DNA of 64,000 nucleotides from Eretmocerus hayati. Its lineage: Eukaryota > Arthropoda > Insecta > Hymenoptera > Aphelinidae. The position numbers and the translations under genes were made by a program. This document shows, piece by piece, positions 11,361 through 22,929 of the stretch. Location: positions 15,864,727 through 15,928,726 of the forward strand of contig CM056743.1 in assembly GCA_029851415.1 (NCBI GenBank). Reading direction: 5' to 3'. Numbering within the stretch: position 1 is the first letter of the stretch; each line of letters opens with the position of its first letter. The notes beneath the pieces were generated by a model. It worked only from the letters and a program-made list of their open reading frames with translations, was not told the DNA's origin and searched no databases.

Positions 11361-12831
11361 AGTCTAGTCCCATATCTTAATCTCCATCAGCTCCATGTAT
11401 CGATCAAAGTCGGACGCGATCAGCTGTTGTCCCGAATCGTGTTTGCGGCCATCTTCACAACGGTCGTCAAGCACGTTTTTAGCGTTCGCTTACTGAATTG
11501 TTCCGGTATTGTAGAAAAATTGAATAATCTGGAAGCTTACAATAAATGGTCACTGTGATACATCATTGAAATTTTGTTGAAGGCAAATGAAACCCATTTT
11601 CGTTGATTCAGGACGTCATGAAAGGTCCAAGTGTAGACTAAAAGTCGTGGACGTGATAGATGGATGGCCCCCACCGAAAGGGTTCATCGACGCTCAAAGA
11701 CGTGGATCAGCGTGCGCGCTCATGTAGACCACGCCCACTTTAACTCCGGTTTGGGCGCGCACATTCAAAACTCTTCTAGAGGGACCTCAAATTCACTACT
11801 TGATTTTTCCTCTCTAAACAGAAAGAATTATCGTATAAAATCTATAACTTATCATCATTAATCGCCTCGCTTAGCTTTAATTTTACTCGAGTGTGCTATT
11901 TGAATGAGTATGAAAGTTTGAAATACGATCATAGAATATCAGTCAACTGAACGAAGTATAAATTTCGCATTTCATGCAGACCACTTGGTCTACGTGACTA
12001 TTATAACATCGGCCTTCTGTCCTTCGAATTCGTCCATGTAATCCCCTTGCGGGACCGTACCTGAATGACACGAGCAATATACTAACCTATTGTAATTAGA
12101 TTTACGTAGATCGAAAACGAGACTAGATACTTCAATGCTGCGATTGAAAATCGCGCTTACAAATTCGCAATAGATCATGAATCTTGTCATGTCCTCAATT
12201 TTGCCGCGTAGTACGAATTTCGTTTTTCAAAATGTGAAAAGTAATCTGCTCTCACCGTAACGCGGTACGTCAAAAAACAAACAAGATTTACGACATACCC
12301 CGTACATTGAAAGGTGCATTTTTTTCTAGAGTTTGAAAAGCTCATAACCAACTTCATCAGTTTTCAAGCACTCTTATGACATATAGTGAAATGACAACTT
12401 AATATTTCAATTCATCATTTGAAAATTCGACTATCAATTACTTTGACATTGTACGCATTTTTTATGGTTCTTAGCCCATATAACGGGGCATCGAACCTCG
12501 ATCCAGGTGAGAGAACATAAAGTATCATCCTCGAGTGCATCGCGAGGAAGTCGAGCAAGTACCGCGCGCTCGCGGCGCACGCGAGCGTGCCACGTAAAAT
12601 ACGTAACATCTATACGTATGGCCCGGAGCAACGTCTTTTCCGAGCCAATGATATATCAGTCTTCTTTATCTGCTCCGACCGCCCGCGCCGTATTCGCCTG
12701 TCTCTCGGCGACCGTGTGTGTGGTGCGATAAGTGTGTGGGTTATGCGGACGTCTGTGTCCAGAATCGAACGGAATGTACGAGGCTGCGGCTACGACTTCG
12801 AGCATGAACGACGATGTTTTAAAATGTTTTC

Positions 12832-13058
12832 AGTACACTTGCATCGAAAGCCTGTGGTTTCCGCCCCGATGCCGGGGCGGAAAATCCCGCATTGCCACCC
12901 AGGGTAGAAAAAGACTGAGCATGCGCATCAGACCTCGGGCTGCGCCCTCGGTCTGCTACAATGCATGCTCCGACGTTTTCTAACCTGTGCGGCGGTGCGG
13001 GATTTTGCCCCAAAATCGTGTCGGAAACCATAGAATTTCGATGAAAGTGTACTGAAAA
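12832..13058. repeat. Inverted repeat (hairpin) element
   Basis: Arms of about 95 bp. The left arm begins TTCAGTACACTTGCATCGAAA and the right arm ends with the complement near TTTCGATGAAAGTGTACTGAAA. The arms share GGTTTCCG, AAAATCCCGCA and GAGCATGC. The loop includes a second palindrome rich in CCTCGG/CCGAGG. It looks like a MITE. Confidence 0.65.
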
Positions 13059-13065
13059 GCACTAT

Positions 13066-13194
13066 ACGCACCTCGGGACGAAAGCAACCCATTGCGGCCA
13101 CGGGTATGCCGCCCTCGCCTGGCGGCTCGTGCGGCAACTCACCCGGGCCGCAATGTGTCACTTTCGGCCCCTCGCGGACGCAGGTGCGTAATAT
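13066..13194. repeat. GC-rich inverted repeat
   Basis: Directly adjacent to the previous hairpin. ATACGCACCT at the left pairs with AGGTGCGTAAT at the right. CATTGCGGCC and GGCCGCAATG lie inside, around a core of GGCGG and CCGCC blocks. About 125 bp; function unknown. Confidence 0.6.
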
Positions 13195-13613
13195 ACTATT
13201 TCACCTTTTCTCCTCCGATCCCTCGACCGTTATCCCATCTCCATACAGTTTCGCATACACACATCCTATCCCAATTTTTCATAAATTACCCATCCTCACC
13301 CCTTATCACTCGGCCCTCATCGTACTGACTTGTATCGCTAATTGTCACACTGATTTTTGGGTACATTCGTCACAACGATCAATATTTTAGAACAGTCATT
13401 TATGGGCTCTGATTTTTTTTGCTGACCAATAAGACGTTTTTTTACCCATTGTGACTATAAAAGTATGCGTCGTATTGCGGTATTGTGTCATTTCGACGGA
13501 CATATCCAGTTTTCAGCACGAAAAGTTGGATTGGGAGAAGACGCGCCTCCTTAAGGATATGCATGGAATATTTCATTCGTTGTGACACGAGGAATCGGAT
13601 ATGAATCCCATTT

Positions 13614-13862
13614 CTGTGGCGGTGAGACTAAAGGGCGTGAGTCCAATTTTCATAAAATTTGAGTTAAGGCATCCACGATGTTCTACTGGATCATCTTCAT
13701 CACTTGAAACTCCTTCCAGACCAAAATGTTGCATTGCTGGCAAAAAATTCCATTTGTAAGAGGGCGTGAGTCCACTCTTCTGTATTATAATGATAGCATT
13801 CAAACGCATTCTTCTCGATTTTTATTCAAATGGACTTACGCCCTTTAGTCCGACTGCCACAG
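13614..13862. mobile_element. MITE with 32-bp TIRs
   Basis: Terminal inverted repeats starting CTGTGGC and sharing GACTAAAGGGCGT-AGTCCA. The element is absent from repeat copy B at the homologous point. Flanks are ATTT on both sides, a possible target duplication, although T-rich flanks make its exact length uncertain. An internal copy of the GGGCGTGAGTCCA motif lies at about 13765. No coding capacity. Confidence 0.75.
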
Positions 13863-14020
13863 ATTTTGAATGAAATGAAGCCCGATGGTTGCCGTCAAAA
13901 TTGGAATCATTGCACACCAAACCAGATACCCATCATCTTGATACCGGTTAGATTATAATGTCCTACATCAAAAAGAAAACATGATGTCTCGCGCGCGATT
14001 CCGCGCGCGGAGGATACGTC

Positions 14021-15800
14021 CTACTATCGGTTTAAAAATGATTGACACCTCGAGTATTTTTGTAATTCCAGCCAAAAAAAAAATCGCAAAATTTTTTAAC
14101 TTAGATATTCTTAAAGAGCATTCAATTGAGCACCGTGGGAAATTTCCAAAATCAAGATCGCGCCATAATTGGAGCCGTGGCGGCTATCGGAGTGTAAGAA
14201 AATGCAGAAAAAATGATGATTCTGCAGATACCTGAACTTTGAGTGAGCGCCAAGCGTTGAAAAAGAGCGCTAATTTTTTGCCAATTTTTTCAGTGATAGT
14301 CTTAGAATATATGAGTAGATTCGCGTGATAACTTTCTGAAAAAGTTAATAACAATTGGAGATATGCAATTTATGAATCAAACGGGAAACAATTGCAAAAA
14401 ATTATTGATAAACAATGACGAAGAGATATTGAGATTGATTGAAAATTGTGGGAGTGGCGGAAGGATAAAGTTGCGAAAGATAAAACGTGTTGAGCATTGA
14501 GAGAGCCGCTTTTGTTGAAGCGCCGCGGGGGGCCTCGAGCCATGAACGACGGCCCGTATACCTGAACGGCGGGGAGCCCGGTGAATAGCAAGGATGGTAA
14601 TCCCTTCGGCGGGACCGACGGACGAAAACCACCAGCTATTGACTTGAAACCGCAATTGTAAAAGGTATTTGGAAGACTATTGGAATGAATGGCTCAAATA
14701 AAGACAGTCTCGGCAGTGCAATAATTAAGTGAGAAAAAAGAGCGAGAGGCGTGTTCGCTCCATATAAGTATGAAATACATTGACCATGGTAGTACACGCA
14801 CCAGATCGAAGAATATATACTGCTGCAAATTCCGATGATCTTTTTTTTTTTTTTTTTTTTTTTAGCTTTCGACTCGCTGAGGCCAGGAAAATGCGAGTTT
14901 TATAACCGTGGGGGGCCCGGGGGGTGCGAGCCTCGAAGGAGGAGCCTCGCGAGGAGTCGAAAGCTAAAAAAAAAAAAAAAGATCATCGGAATTTGCAGCA
15001 GTATATATTTTTCGATCTGGTGCGTGTACTACCATGGTCAATGTATTTCATACTTATATGGAGCGAACACGCCTCTCGCTCTTTTTTCTCACTTAATTAT
15101 TGCACTGCCGAGACTGTCTTTATTTGAGCCATTCATTCCAATAGTCTTCCAAATACCTTCTACAATTGCGGTTTCAAGTCAATAGCTGGTGGTTTTCGTC
15201 CGTCGGTCCCGCCGAAGGGATTACCATCCTTGCTATTCACCGGGCTCCCCGCCGTTCAGGTATACGGGCCGTCGTTCATGGCTCGAGGCCCCCCGCGGCG
15301 CTTCAACAGAAGCGGCTCTCTCAATGCTCAACACGTTTTATCTTTCGCAACTTTATCCTTCCGCCACTCCCACAATTTTCAATCAATCTCAATATCTCTT
15401 CGTCATTGTTTATCAATAATTTTTTGCAATTGTTTCCCGTTTGATTCATAAATTGCATATCTCCAATTGTTATTAACTTTTTCAAAAATTTATCACGCGA
15501 ATCTACTCATATATTCTAAGACTATCACTGAAAAAATTGGCAAAAAATTAGCGCTCTTTTTCAACGCTTGGCGCTCACTCAAAGTTCAGGTATCTGCAGA
15601 ATCATCATTTTTTCTGCATTTTCTTACACTCCGATAGCCGCCACGGCTCCAATTATGGCGCGATCTTGATTTTGGAAATTTCCCACGGTGCTCAATTGAA
15701 TGCTCTTTAAGAATATCTGAGTTAAAAAAATTTTGCGATTTTTTTTTGGCTGGAATTACAAAAATACTCGAGGTGTCAATCATTTTTAAACCGATAGTAG
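14021..15800. repeat. Near-perfect 1.78-kb palindrome
   Basis: The left arm (14021-14875, about 855 bp) and right arm (14954-15800, about 847 bp) are reverse complements with only scattered differences, mainly single bases and homopolymer lengths. The spacer is 78 bp and GC-rich. The outer ends read CTACTATCGGTTTAAA and its complement. Inner ends are a poly-T/poly-A tract next to AGCTTTCGACTC. Identical open frames appear in both arms only because of this symmetry; none has a recognised domain. It could be a long-TIR transposon, a hairpin-RNA locus, or an inverted-duplication artefact of amplification or assembly. Confidence 0.9.
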
Positions 15801-15809
15801 TTCATATAT

Positions 15810-16430
15810 CATGCCAGTAGGACACTACAGAAATACTGATCAGATACTTGAGATGTACTTTTGCCGTACTTCAGCGGTATTCACAATATGCTGCTCAGAC
15901 ACTACAAAACCATGCAGGAACATGAGCAGTACTCTTGCAGTGCTCTAGTGGTATGTTATGGGTACCGATAGTATACCGCTAACCCCGCGGAAATATTCAA
16001 AAACTTCAACATGCCACCTTGTTTCCAACCCTGTAAACAACCTTGTAAATCAGTTGATATTACAACCTTGTAAACAACCTTGTAAACTACCTTGTGAACA
16101 GGATTCTTGACAAGGTAGTTTACGATGTAGTTGAGTAGGTTGTTTCCAAGGTTTTTCACAAGGTTTTTCCCAAGGTTGTTTACCAGGTTGTAAACAAGGT
16201 TACGTTTTTCAGCGGAGAGGATACTGGAACTTTATTGAGCAGGTACATGGGCAAGACTTTCGTAATACTTACACAGCATGTAATCAGTATCGGCAATAAT
16301 CTACATGGGTACTAAGAAATCATTGAGCAGTTCCATAAGTAGTACACCTGTGGCATTTCAAGGCATTTATACGGTACCCACAGTATGCCACCGCTATACT
16401 GCTGGGTCAAGATTGATGAAATTGGTCATG
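15810..16430. mobile_element. Foldback-like array of ACAACCTTGTAA units
   Basis: The core (about 16010-16205) contains units of the type ACAACCTTGTAA on the left half and the inverted form CAAGGTTGTTTAC on the right half, separated near 16095. The outer parts hold scattered, loosely similar motifs (GAGCAGTAC-, GGTACC) on both sides, so the whole 620 bp may be one foldback-type element directly abutting the large palindrome. Confidence 0.55.
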
Positions 16431-16434
16431 AACG

Positions 16435-17600
16435 GTGCTGCTGTTGTACTTTAGTGTTTTCTCATCAGGCCCGTTAAAACTTTCAATGAGATCCTATAAC
16501 ATTACCGGACTGACGGGAGAGGGGTACTCCTGCTGTTCTTCAATAGCTTCTAATGGGTATTTCTACGGGTTAGATCATAAGTCCCGTTGGAAACCACACT
16601 GTGAATTGGATCATTTGGAAGGTTCAATCATAGTCCCTGGTACCATGAGCTTCTACAAAGTCCGTGGTTTAAGCTGGCAACTGTTTCTCTATTAATGCGA
16701 TCCACAGAAAAATAGATTAAATGTAGGTTGAAAGGCCTTACTTCACAGGAATCGCACTGTTACAGACTGTCATACTGTTTTATGGGATAGTCGAGAGAGA
16801 GGGAGATTTGAGATGGACTTACATCCGCAGGAAGTTTCATTCGTCAGCAGGTATCAGAGAGACAGCTGTTTTCAAAATCCATCAGCAAGACTGCTCGGAG
16901 CGTCTTCCATCCGTTTATTGAGGTCGAATTCAGAAAATTGACACAAGCTGAAATCTCTTTCCACAGTCAGTGTGATGAATGGAAATTGATACTTTCATCT
17001 CCTAGCCCTTCCCCACCTCCGACTGACACATCCCATACGACTTATTTCGTCAAAGAGTAGTCAATATTGCCTTATTCAGAATATACCAGTTTCAAGTAAG
17101 AGCAAATGAAATTAACCAGGATGAGCTTTTGTACGGGAGATGACTACGTAATACATATGGTTGGATTGGCTTGGGCTTGTACGAAGGGAGTAGGGAATTT
17201 CTCGCACTTCAAAACTATTTCGTCCGCAGGTGGCGTGAGAAGCAACTTGCTCGTATGGATATCGACAGTGGATGGCAGACAGTTTACAGATAGCCCAAAG
17301 TATAGTCATGTACGGTCGGTAGAGCACCAGATGATGAATGTGGCTACTACAGCTCTCGGTTCTTGGCCAACTTGAATCAATCGAACGATGATCGAGCGAG
17401 CTTGTACGAGAGTTTGCGTTTCAAATGAGGGAGAATTTGGATATTCCGGAATTTGCGTAAAAGTGCACCCGTACTAGTTGTGAGTTTTTCGAGCCTTTGG
17501 CTTCGAGGAAATGTTACGCTGTCGCAGAGAAGGCTCCTTTCCATTCAATTCTCAGCCCGTCCGTTGAACTTCATCATGTGATGGGAGACAATTAATTCTC
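16435..17600. other. No supported gene
   Basis: Open frames of 86 codons (16435-16695) and 89 codons (17106-17375) exist on the plus strand. Neither shows a domain, a convincing start or splice context that I trust. Confidence 0.4.
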
Positions 17601-17679
17601 CACGAATTCTCCCATCATTCGAATAGGAAACTCCAACTCTCTTTTATATTTTTATAGAGAGTTATGAATGATAATCCAA

Positions 17680-18290
17680 ATCCGTGGGCCTCTGTATCAT
17701 TTTCAATCAATTTTGTCATTCTATTCGAAATGTCGATATGCATAGCCTCAAATAATTGGTCAGAATGGCGCTCCCGGGTCACTCCCACAGATGCAATCAA
17801 TCCTGGGATATTTCCATGAGGTTCATGCCTGCTAAGAGCCCTGTATTACAGAGGGATGATTGTATGTCCACTCATGTGGATCCGTTGGAATTTGGTTGAG
17901 CTCTGTAGTTTTTATGACCAAAAGTTGATGAGTTAGATTGTGAGTCTCGTTGTACTAAGAGTGCATCGAAGATATACAGACTGTGATTGTTAGAAGTTGA
18001 TTTCTAGATCAAACCTGATTGATCTTATCATTCTATTCAGAGTTTCGACTCGAACATCTCTGGACACTTGGTCAAAATGGTACGCCCGGGTCATTTCAAG
18101 AGATTGAATCAGTTCTTGAATATTGCATTGAGATTCAAAGCATGTTTGCCATGATCCTTGCATTTGAGGGGGATGAATCTGTTTTCGGTGATCTGAACCC
18201 CTCTGGAGTTGGCTTTGTTGTGAAGTCTTTAAGACCAAGAGTGTTCAGAGTTTTGATGGTAGATTCCATGATATTGAGGATATATTTCAG
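17680..18290. repeat. Diverged tandem duplication (~320-bp unit)
   Basis: Two direct copies, about 17680-17990 and 18000-18290. Shared blocks are TTTTGTCATTCTATTC / ATCTTATCATTCTATTC, a TTGGTCA-AATGG block followed by CCCGGGTCA, and the later AGTTG-TG-GTTTTTATGACC / AAGTCTTTAAGACC block. On the minus strand both copies can be read as related peptides, with NRMTKLI in one and NRMIRSI in the other. The unit may therefore come from a decayed coding sequence. Confidence 0.45.
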
Positions 18291-18993
18291 GAGTACAAAA
18301 AACAATTCTTGATGTGCATGTCTAAATAATTCCCCAGTCATCGCTAAGCAAGGCAAATTTGAGTCTTAAGTCATTCTGCTCAGATTCAACATGAAAAGGT
18401 AATGGTTTCAAGGTTGTAACCCTTGCTGATCACGAGGTTTGGAATCTCAGAGATCTTGTAACATCAAGAGCACCACCATGTCACTAGGGCTGATTCCATA
18501 TGGCGCGGCTCCATACTCCCGCCTTGAGAACACGATAACACCAACCTTAAGGGGGTTCGAAAGCTCTACTTTTACCGACCTAGGTAGCCGCATGTGAGCT
18601 GTGTCTGGTGACTGATACGTGACTTCATGGTGTCTATCTGTAGACATCTATCTCAAGCACTCGACAGCCTGACATAAGAAGAGATGAGTTTGTTCAATAG
18701 AGATTTGGTGTTATATCTCTATTGTTTGATATTCACCTCTGTCACTGGTGGTCACTGATGTCTGTGAATGAACTTCTCTGCTGTTTGTTACATATAGAAG
18801 TGTGTATTTCTGACTGCAAAGATTCATGCAGAGGAATGAAAAAATTCTCTGTATGAATTACTTCTATGTTCTCCTTAGCATTTATATGCAATCTCATACA
18901 TTTTTTATGCATTAGTGGAGATTGACATTTCTAAATAAAATACTGCAGCGTAATCTCCAAAACTCCATTTTGGATGCTGTTTATACACATCTT

Positions 18994-20316
18994 TCATATA
19001 AATACACTGCAAATGTGCATCTTGGCATGCCTAGATGTGTATTTTACGTCAATATCTTGCATTTTAAATACAACCAAAGATTGGGTGCATTTGCTATGCA
19101 GTGATGTAAACAAAACAGATGGCTGAGCCTGGACATTTTCAACTTTGAGCAGATGGAAGGAAATATTTCTGGTATCTAATAGAGACCTTAGAAACAATCA
19201 ATCTTCATTCCTGCTCAATTTGGTATTTTAGTTGAACATCTTGCATTTTTCATGCACCCAAAGAGTGGGTGCATTTACTATGCAGTGATACAAACAAACA
19301 TATGGCTGAACCAGGACATTCGATTGTGAGCGGAGGAAAGGCAAATATTTCTGGTATCCAATAGAGACCTCAAAACCAATCAATCTTCATTCCTGCTCAA
19401 ATTGGTATTTTGGTTGAATATCTTGCATTTTTTATGCACCCAAAGAGTGGGTGCATTTATTATGCAGTGATATAAACAAACAGATGGCTGAACCAGGACA
19501 TTCGATTGTGAGCGGAGGAAAGGCAAATATTTCTGGTATCCAATAGAGACCTCAAAACCAAACAATCTTCATTCCTGCTCAATTTGGTATTTTAGTTGAA
19601 CATCTTGCATTTTTTATGCACCCAAAGAGTGGGTGCATTTACTATGCAGTGATATAAACAAACATATGGCTGAACCAGGACATTCGATTGTGAGCGGAGG
19701 AAAGGCAAATATTTCTGGTATCCAATAGAGACCTCAAAACCAATCAATCTTCATTCCTGCTCAAATTGGTATTTTGGTTGAATATCTTGCATTTTTTATG
19801 CACCCAAAGAGTGGGTGCATTTATTATGCAGTGATATAAACAAACAGATGGCTGAACCAGGACATTCGATTGTGAGCGGAGGAAAGGCAAATATTTCTGG
19901 TATCCAATAGAGACCTCAAAACCAAACAATCTTCATTCCTGCTCAATTTGGTATTTTAGTTGAACATCTTGCATTTTTTATGCACCCAAAGAGTGGGTGC
20001 ATTTACTATGCAGTGATATAAACAAACATATGGCTGAACCAGGACATTCGATTGTGAGCGGAGGAAAGGCAAATATTTCTGGTATCCAATAGAGACCTCA
20101 AAACCAATCAATCTTCATTCCTGCTCAAATTGGTATTTTGGTTGAATATCTTGCATTTTTTATGCACCCAAAGAGTGGGTGCATTTATTATGCAGTGATA
20201 TAAACAAACAGATGGCTGAACCAGGACATTCGATTGTGAGCGGAGGAAAGGCAAATATTTCTGGTATCCAATAGAGACCTCAAAACCAATCAATCTTCAT
20301 TCCTGCTCAAATTGGT
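18994..20316. repeat. Satellite array: 182-bp monomers, 364-bp dimers
   Basis: Six very similar monomers are spaced exactly 182 bp apart; the marker hairpin TGCACCCAAAGAGTGGGTGCA recurs at about 19253, 19435, 19617, 19799, 19981 and 20163. Two monomer types alternate (TAGTTGAACATC and TGGTTGAATATC), so identical sequence returns every 364 bp, a higher-order dimer. A diverged monomer lies at the left edge (about 19020-19200). Repeated 61-codon minus-strand frames at 364-bp spacing are a by-product. Unit length near nucleosome size is typical of satellite DNA. Confidence 0.95.
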
Positions 20317-20319
20317 AAT

Positions 20320-22050
20320 GAACTGCATCAAAACCCATACTTGATCTCAAAAATTCCACCAAAATTAACCTATAGAAAGATCAAGTTATCAGTTATTCTT
20401 TAGTAATTCAGATTTTCTTTTAATAGAATAATTTTCATGAAAGTTACAACTTCTATCTAATTCACAAATTTAGAAATGATTTGACACCTGGAAAATGCCA
20501 TAGTCTAGAATGCGCTGGTATAGAAAAAGCAGTTGAGCTTCGAATATGAAATTGGGTTGCTTCCATCAATGGAGCATGTCATCATCAATAGATCAATATC
20601 TGGAAGTATAAAATAGTTAATATTCAGGGATGTGATTCAGTCCACATCATTTTACTGAAGTGAATCTTGCATCATTTTGGAACTCATTTATTTTTAGAAT
20701 CTGAAACATGTAAATTTTTGAATATGATGATTTTCTCCCTCGAAGACCTCAAAATGTAGATTAGAGATGTGGTACTTACCCAATCTGAACACTTACAGAG
20801 TTGTATGATCCCTCAATACGGTTAGTGTTAGGGAAAATGGAGAGAAACAGGTTGTTTGATTCCACGGAAGAACCCATGCTGGAAGCTAAGAATCGACATG
20901 AGTGATTGAGTTCTGCTTGCACCTGGAAGCAGAAATTTGCTTGAGGTTTCTATAACAAATTTCTATACGTGCTAGGGTAAAGGCATGATTGAGGCTCAAT
21001 ATGATCCATAAAAGCTCAAAGAATCTAGTTTTGCCACTTGTGTAGTACATAACCTGATGACCAAGTTTTGAAATTATTTCTAAGCAATAACAGAAAACCA
21101 TGAAGCTTCATACATTATTATGAAATTCAGAAAATTCTCACTATTTGTAGGTAGTTTAGAGTATAAATTGATGGGCTAACTCACCATACTGAGTCTACAT
21201 ACAGAATGTCGTCAACTGCCCAATCAAACAACCATGCCGTATGGACCTTCAAATCTTCCTAGGACAGCAAAAGACAGCTCAAAATGTTGCTAAGAGCCTC
21301 CAGTAATATGCCATACAGTGCAGATGGTTCCCCAGAAGCTCTGGGTGAGTTTCGAGCCATAACGTAGAGCTTTGCTTCAAATGACGAGGTCCTGGGAATG
21401 ACACAAAATCTAGAAAATGCCTTTATTGACAACTGAAACCTTTCATACTAGTAAAATCACAATTTTTACAATCTTTTAAATATAAAAAATTCTAGGTTAG
21501 GCCTTATCTATGAGAAAAATCTTCAAAATCAGATGAATTGACATCTAGCCCCATTGAAAGGCACTGCAAAAACAGCTGACTTATAACCTTCCGGATGAGA
21601 AAAGTACACGACATAGCTAGTCGATTTTGGGCACAATAGATTCATGATGAATTTGAGCACCACCGACGTGCACTATTTACTGGGAAGATGTGTGATTTAA
21701 AAAGATACTCACGTCAAAAAAAACGTCACGGCGTCATATGCGAGCAGTCGACGCCGACCGGGCGTTGCTGGATGGGAGATGGAAAACGCCGACGCCGCGA
21801 TGTAGCCAGGGTTGGCCTAGTCTCGTACTTGCACTAAATATAATAACTGACACTGGAGTATTAGCACACACTCGATGGAAACCATCTCATCACCCGCGAG
21901 AGCACCGGGAAGCCCTAAAACATCCACATGGTGTCAGCTGACGCGGCGGACCCGCAACTAAACGCCCAGCTCACACGCGTTTGTTGACATTATGAGTGTT
22001 CACAGGCTCGTGATAGTTCTTGATTTTTTATAATTTTTTTAGGATGAGTT
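20320..22050. other. No supported gene
   Basis: AT-rich sequence without recognised repeats, RNA genes or coding motifs. The right end (about 21720-21950) is more GC-rich and open for 67 codons, with no recognisable product. Confidence 0.45.
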
Positions 22051-22059
22051 GGGGCAAAA

Positions 22060-22280
22060 GGGCTCTATGAGGCTCTTCCTTGTAATCGTAGCTACCTCGT
22101 CGTGGATTTTCAAGGTGATTCGTTATCATTCAGAGGAGAAAAGACCTTTCTCAGTAAAACAACCACTATTTTGGTAACTGAGAAAGCTCTTTTCTCCTCC
22201 AAATCATGATGAATCACCCTGAAAATTTACGAAGAGATAGCTGCGATTCCAAGGAAGAGCCTAATGTAGCCTTTTTTCCG
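22060..22280. mobile_element. Inverted repeat element (MITE-like)
   Basis: Arms of about 100 bp: GAGGCTCTTCCTTG at the left pairs with CAAGGAAGAGCCT at the right, and AGGAGAAAAGA-CTTTCTCAGT at the centre is complementary across a short loop. Downstream (22336-22364) a GGTAGAGCTTCCGCACCCCC motif resembles, in inverted form, a sequence at about 18540-18580, hinting that related element ends exist elsewhere. Confidence 0.65.
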
Positions 22281-22417
22281 AGATATTGCGTAATACTGGA
22301 GTAATGAATTTTTTTGTGATGAAATCCGAGGTCGGTAAAGGTAGAGCTTCCGCACCCCCTTAATTAACCATCACAATATATGAATCGTTCCATCATGAAA
22401 TTTCGTCATTCAATCTC

Positions 22418-22714
22418 TTGGGATTCTCGAATTCCCCGATGCATGCACGAGTTCAATCAAACCACGTGTTGAATGATAGCACTGGAGACGAAATAAAGAG
22501 TAACCCTCAGCAGGTATTGATCCAAGGCTGTGACCCATTTCCCACTAATCTCTCATTCCCTTTACTCCCTCGAGTATCGCACCTTCCCAAGCCACCTGAT
22601 GCTCCCAAAGTCCTCAAAGCACATCAGCTAGGTTCAGAAATGTTCTATCAAGGAACAAAGTCAGACATAATACAGAATCTCAAGGTCCAAAACCATCTAA
22701 TTACCGAGTGGTAA
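22418..22714 (+). CDS. Uncharacterised open frame
   Basis: A 98-codon open frame with a proline-rich centre (LPKPPDAPKV) and normal composition. It ends at a TAA that overlaps a possible splice donor, TGGTAAGT. No domain is recognised. The frame stays TGA-free for another 60-70 codons after the stop. It might be an exon, a decayed gene or chance; ORFs this long are expected a few times by chance in a window this size. Confidence 0.2.
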   Translation: MGFSNSPMHARVQSNHVLNDSTGDEIKSNPQQVLIQGCDPFPTNLSFPLLPRVSHLPKPPDAPKVLKAHQLGSEMFYQGTKSDIIQNLKVQNHLITEW

Positions 22715-22929
22715 GTTAACATACCGAATCATGTGTATGCTATACATTATCTGCATACGAGTGGAATGCTCCTTCTTTTTTTTAATGCGATGCTAGGAAC
22801 ATGGGCTACATTAATCGTAATGAATCGATGTACCAAAATGATGGATCCTTAGTCGGAGTAGTTTCACTCCATATAACCTGGATATGTGTATTCTAATCAC
22901 TTCCCATTAGATGAATGAATGAATCTGAG

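Larger units (their letters stand above)
11801..13322. mobile_element. 1.52-kb insertion in repeat copy A
   Basis: Comparison with copy B shows this segment is absent there. It is flanked by TACT on both sides (11797-11800 and 13323-13326), consistent with a 4-bp target duplication. Its ends are not obvious inverted repeats and there is no poly-A tail, so the class is unknown. It contains a GC-rich stretch (about 12490-12760) and two adjacent palindromes at 12832-13058 and 13066-13194. Open frames inside are short and unrecognised. Confidence 0.55.
11368..14014. repeat. Dispersed ~870-bp repeat, copy A (interrupted)
   Basis: The same sequence occurs uninterrupted at 26828-27697. Here it is split in two pieces (11368-11800 and 13323-14014) by a 1.52-kb insertion, and the right piece carries a further 249-bp MITE. 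After both insertions are subtracted the copy is about 870 bp, equal to copy B. It shares CATATCTTAATCTCCATCAG at the start and a GCGCGCGATTCCGCGCGCGG palindrome near the end. No coding frame is conserved between copies, so it is probably a non-autonomous element or an intergenic repeat. Confidence 0.75.

Noticed and set aside
14370..15451. Repeated 73-92 codon frames on both strands
   Set aside because: They are the same sequences seen twice because of the palindrome, and have no domain.
17106..17375. Possible metalloprotease-like fragment (HMVGLAWA)
   Set aside because: No zinc-binding HExxH motif or disulfide pattern; similarity is too short.
19380..20293. Three identical 61-codon minus-strand frames
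   Set aside because: By-product of the 364-bp satellite period; no start context or motif.
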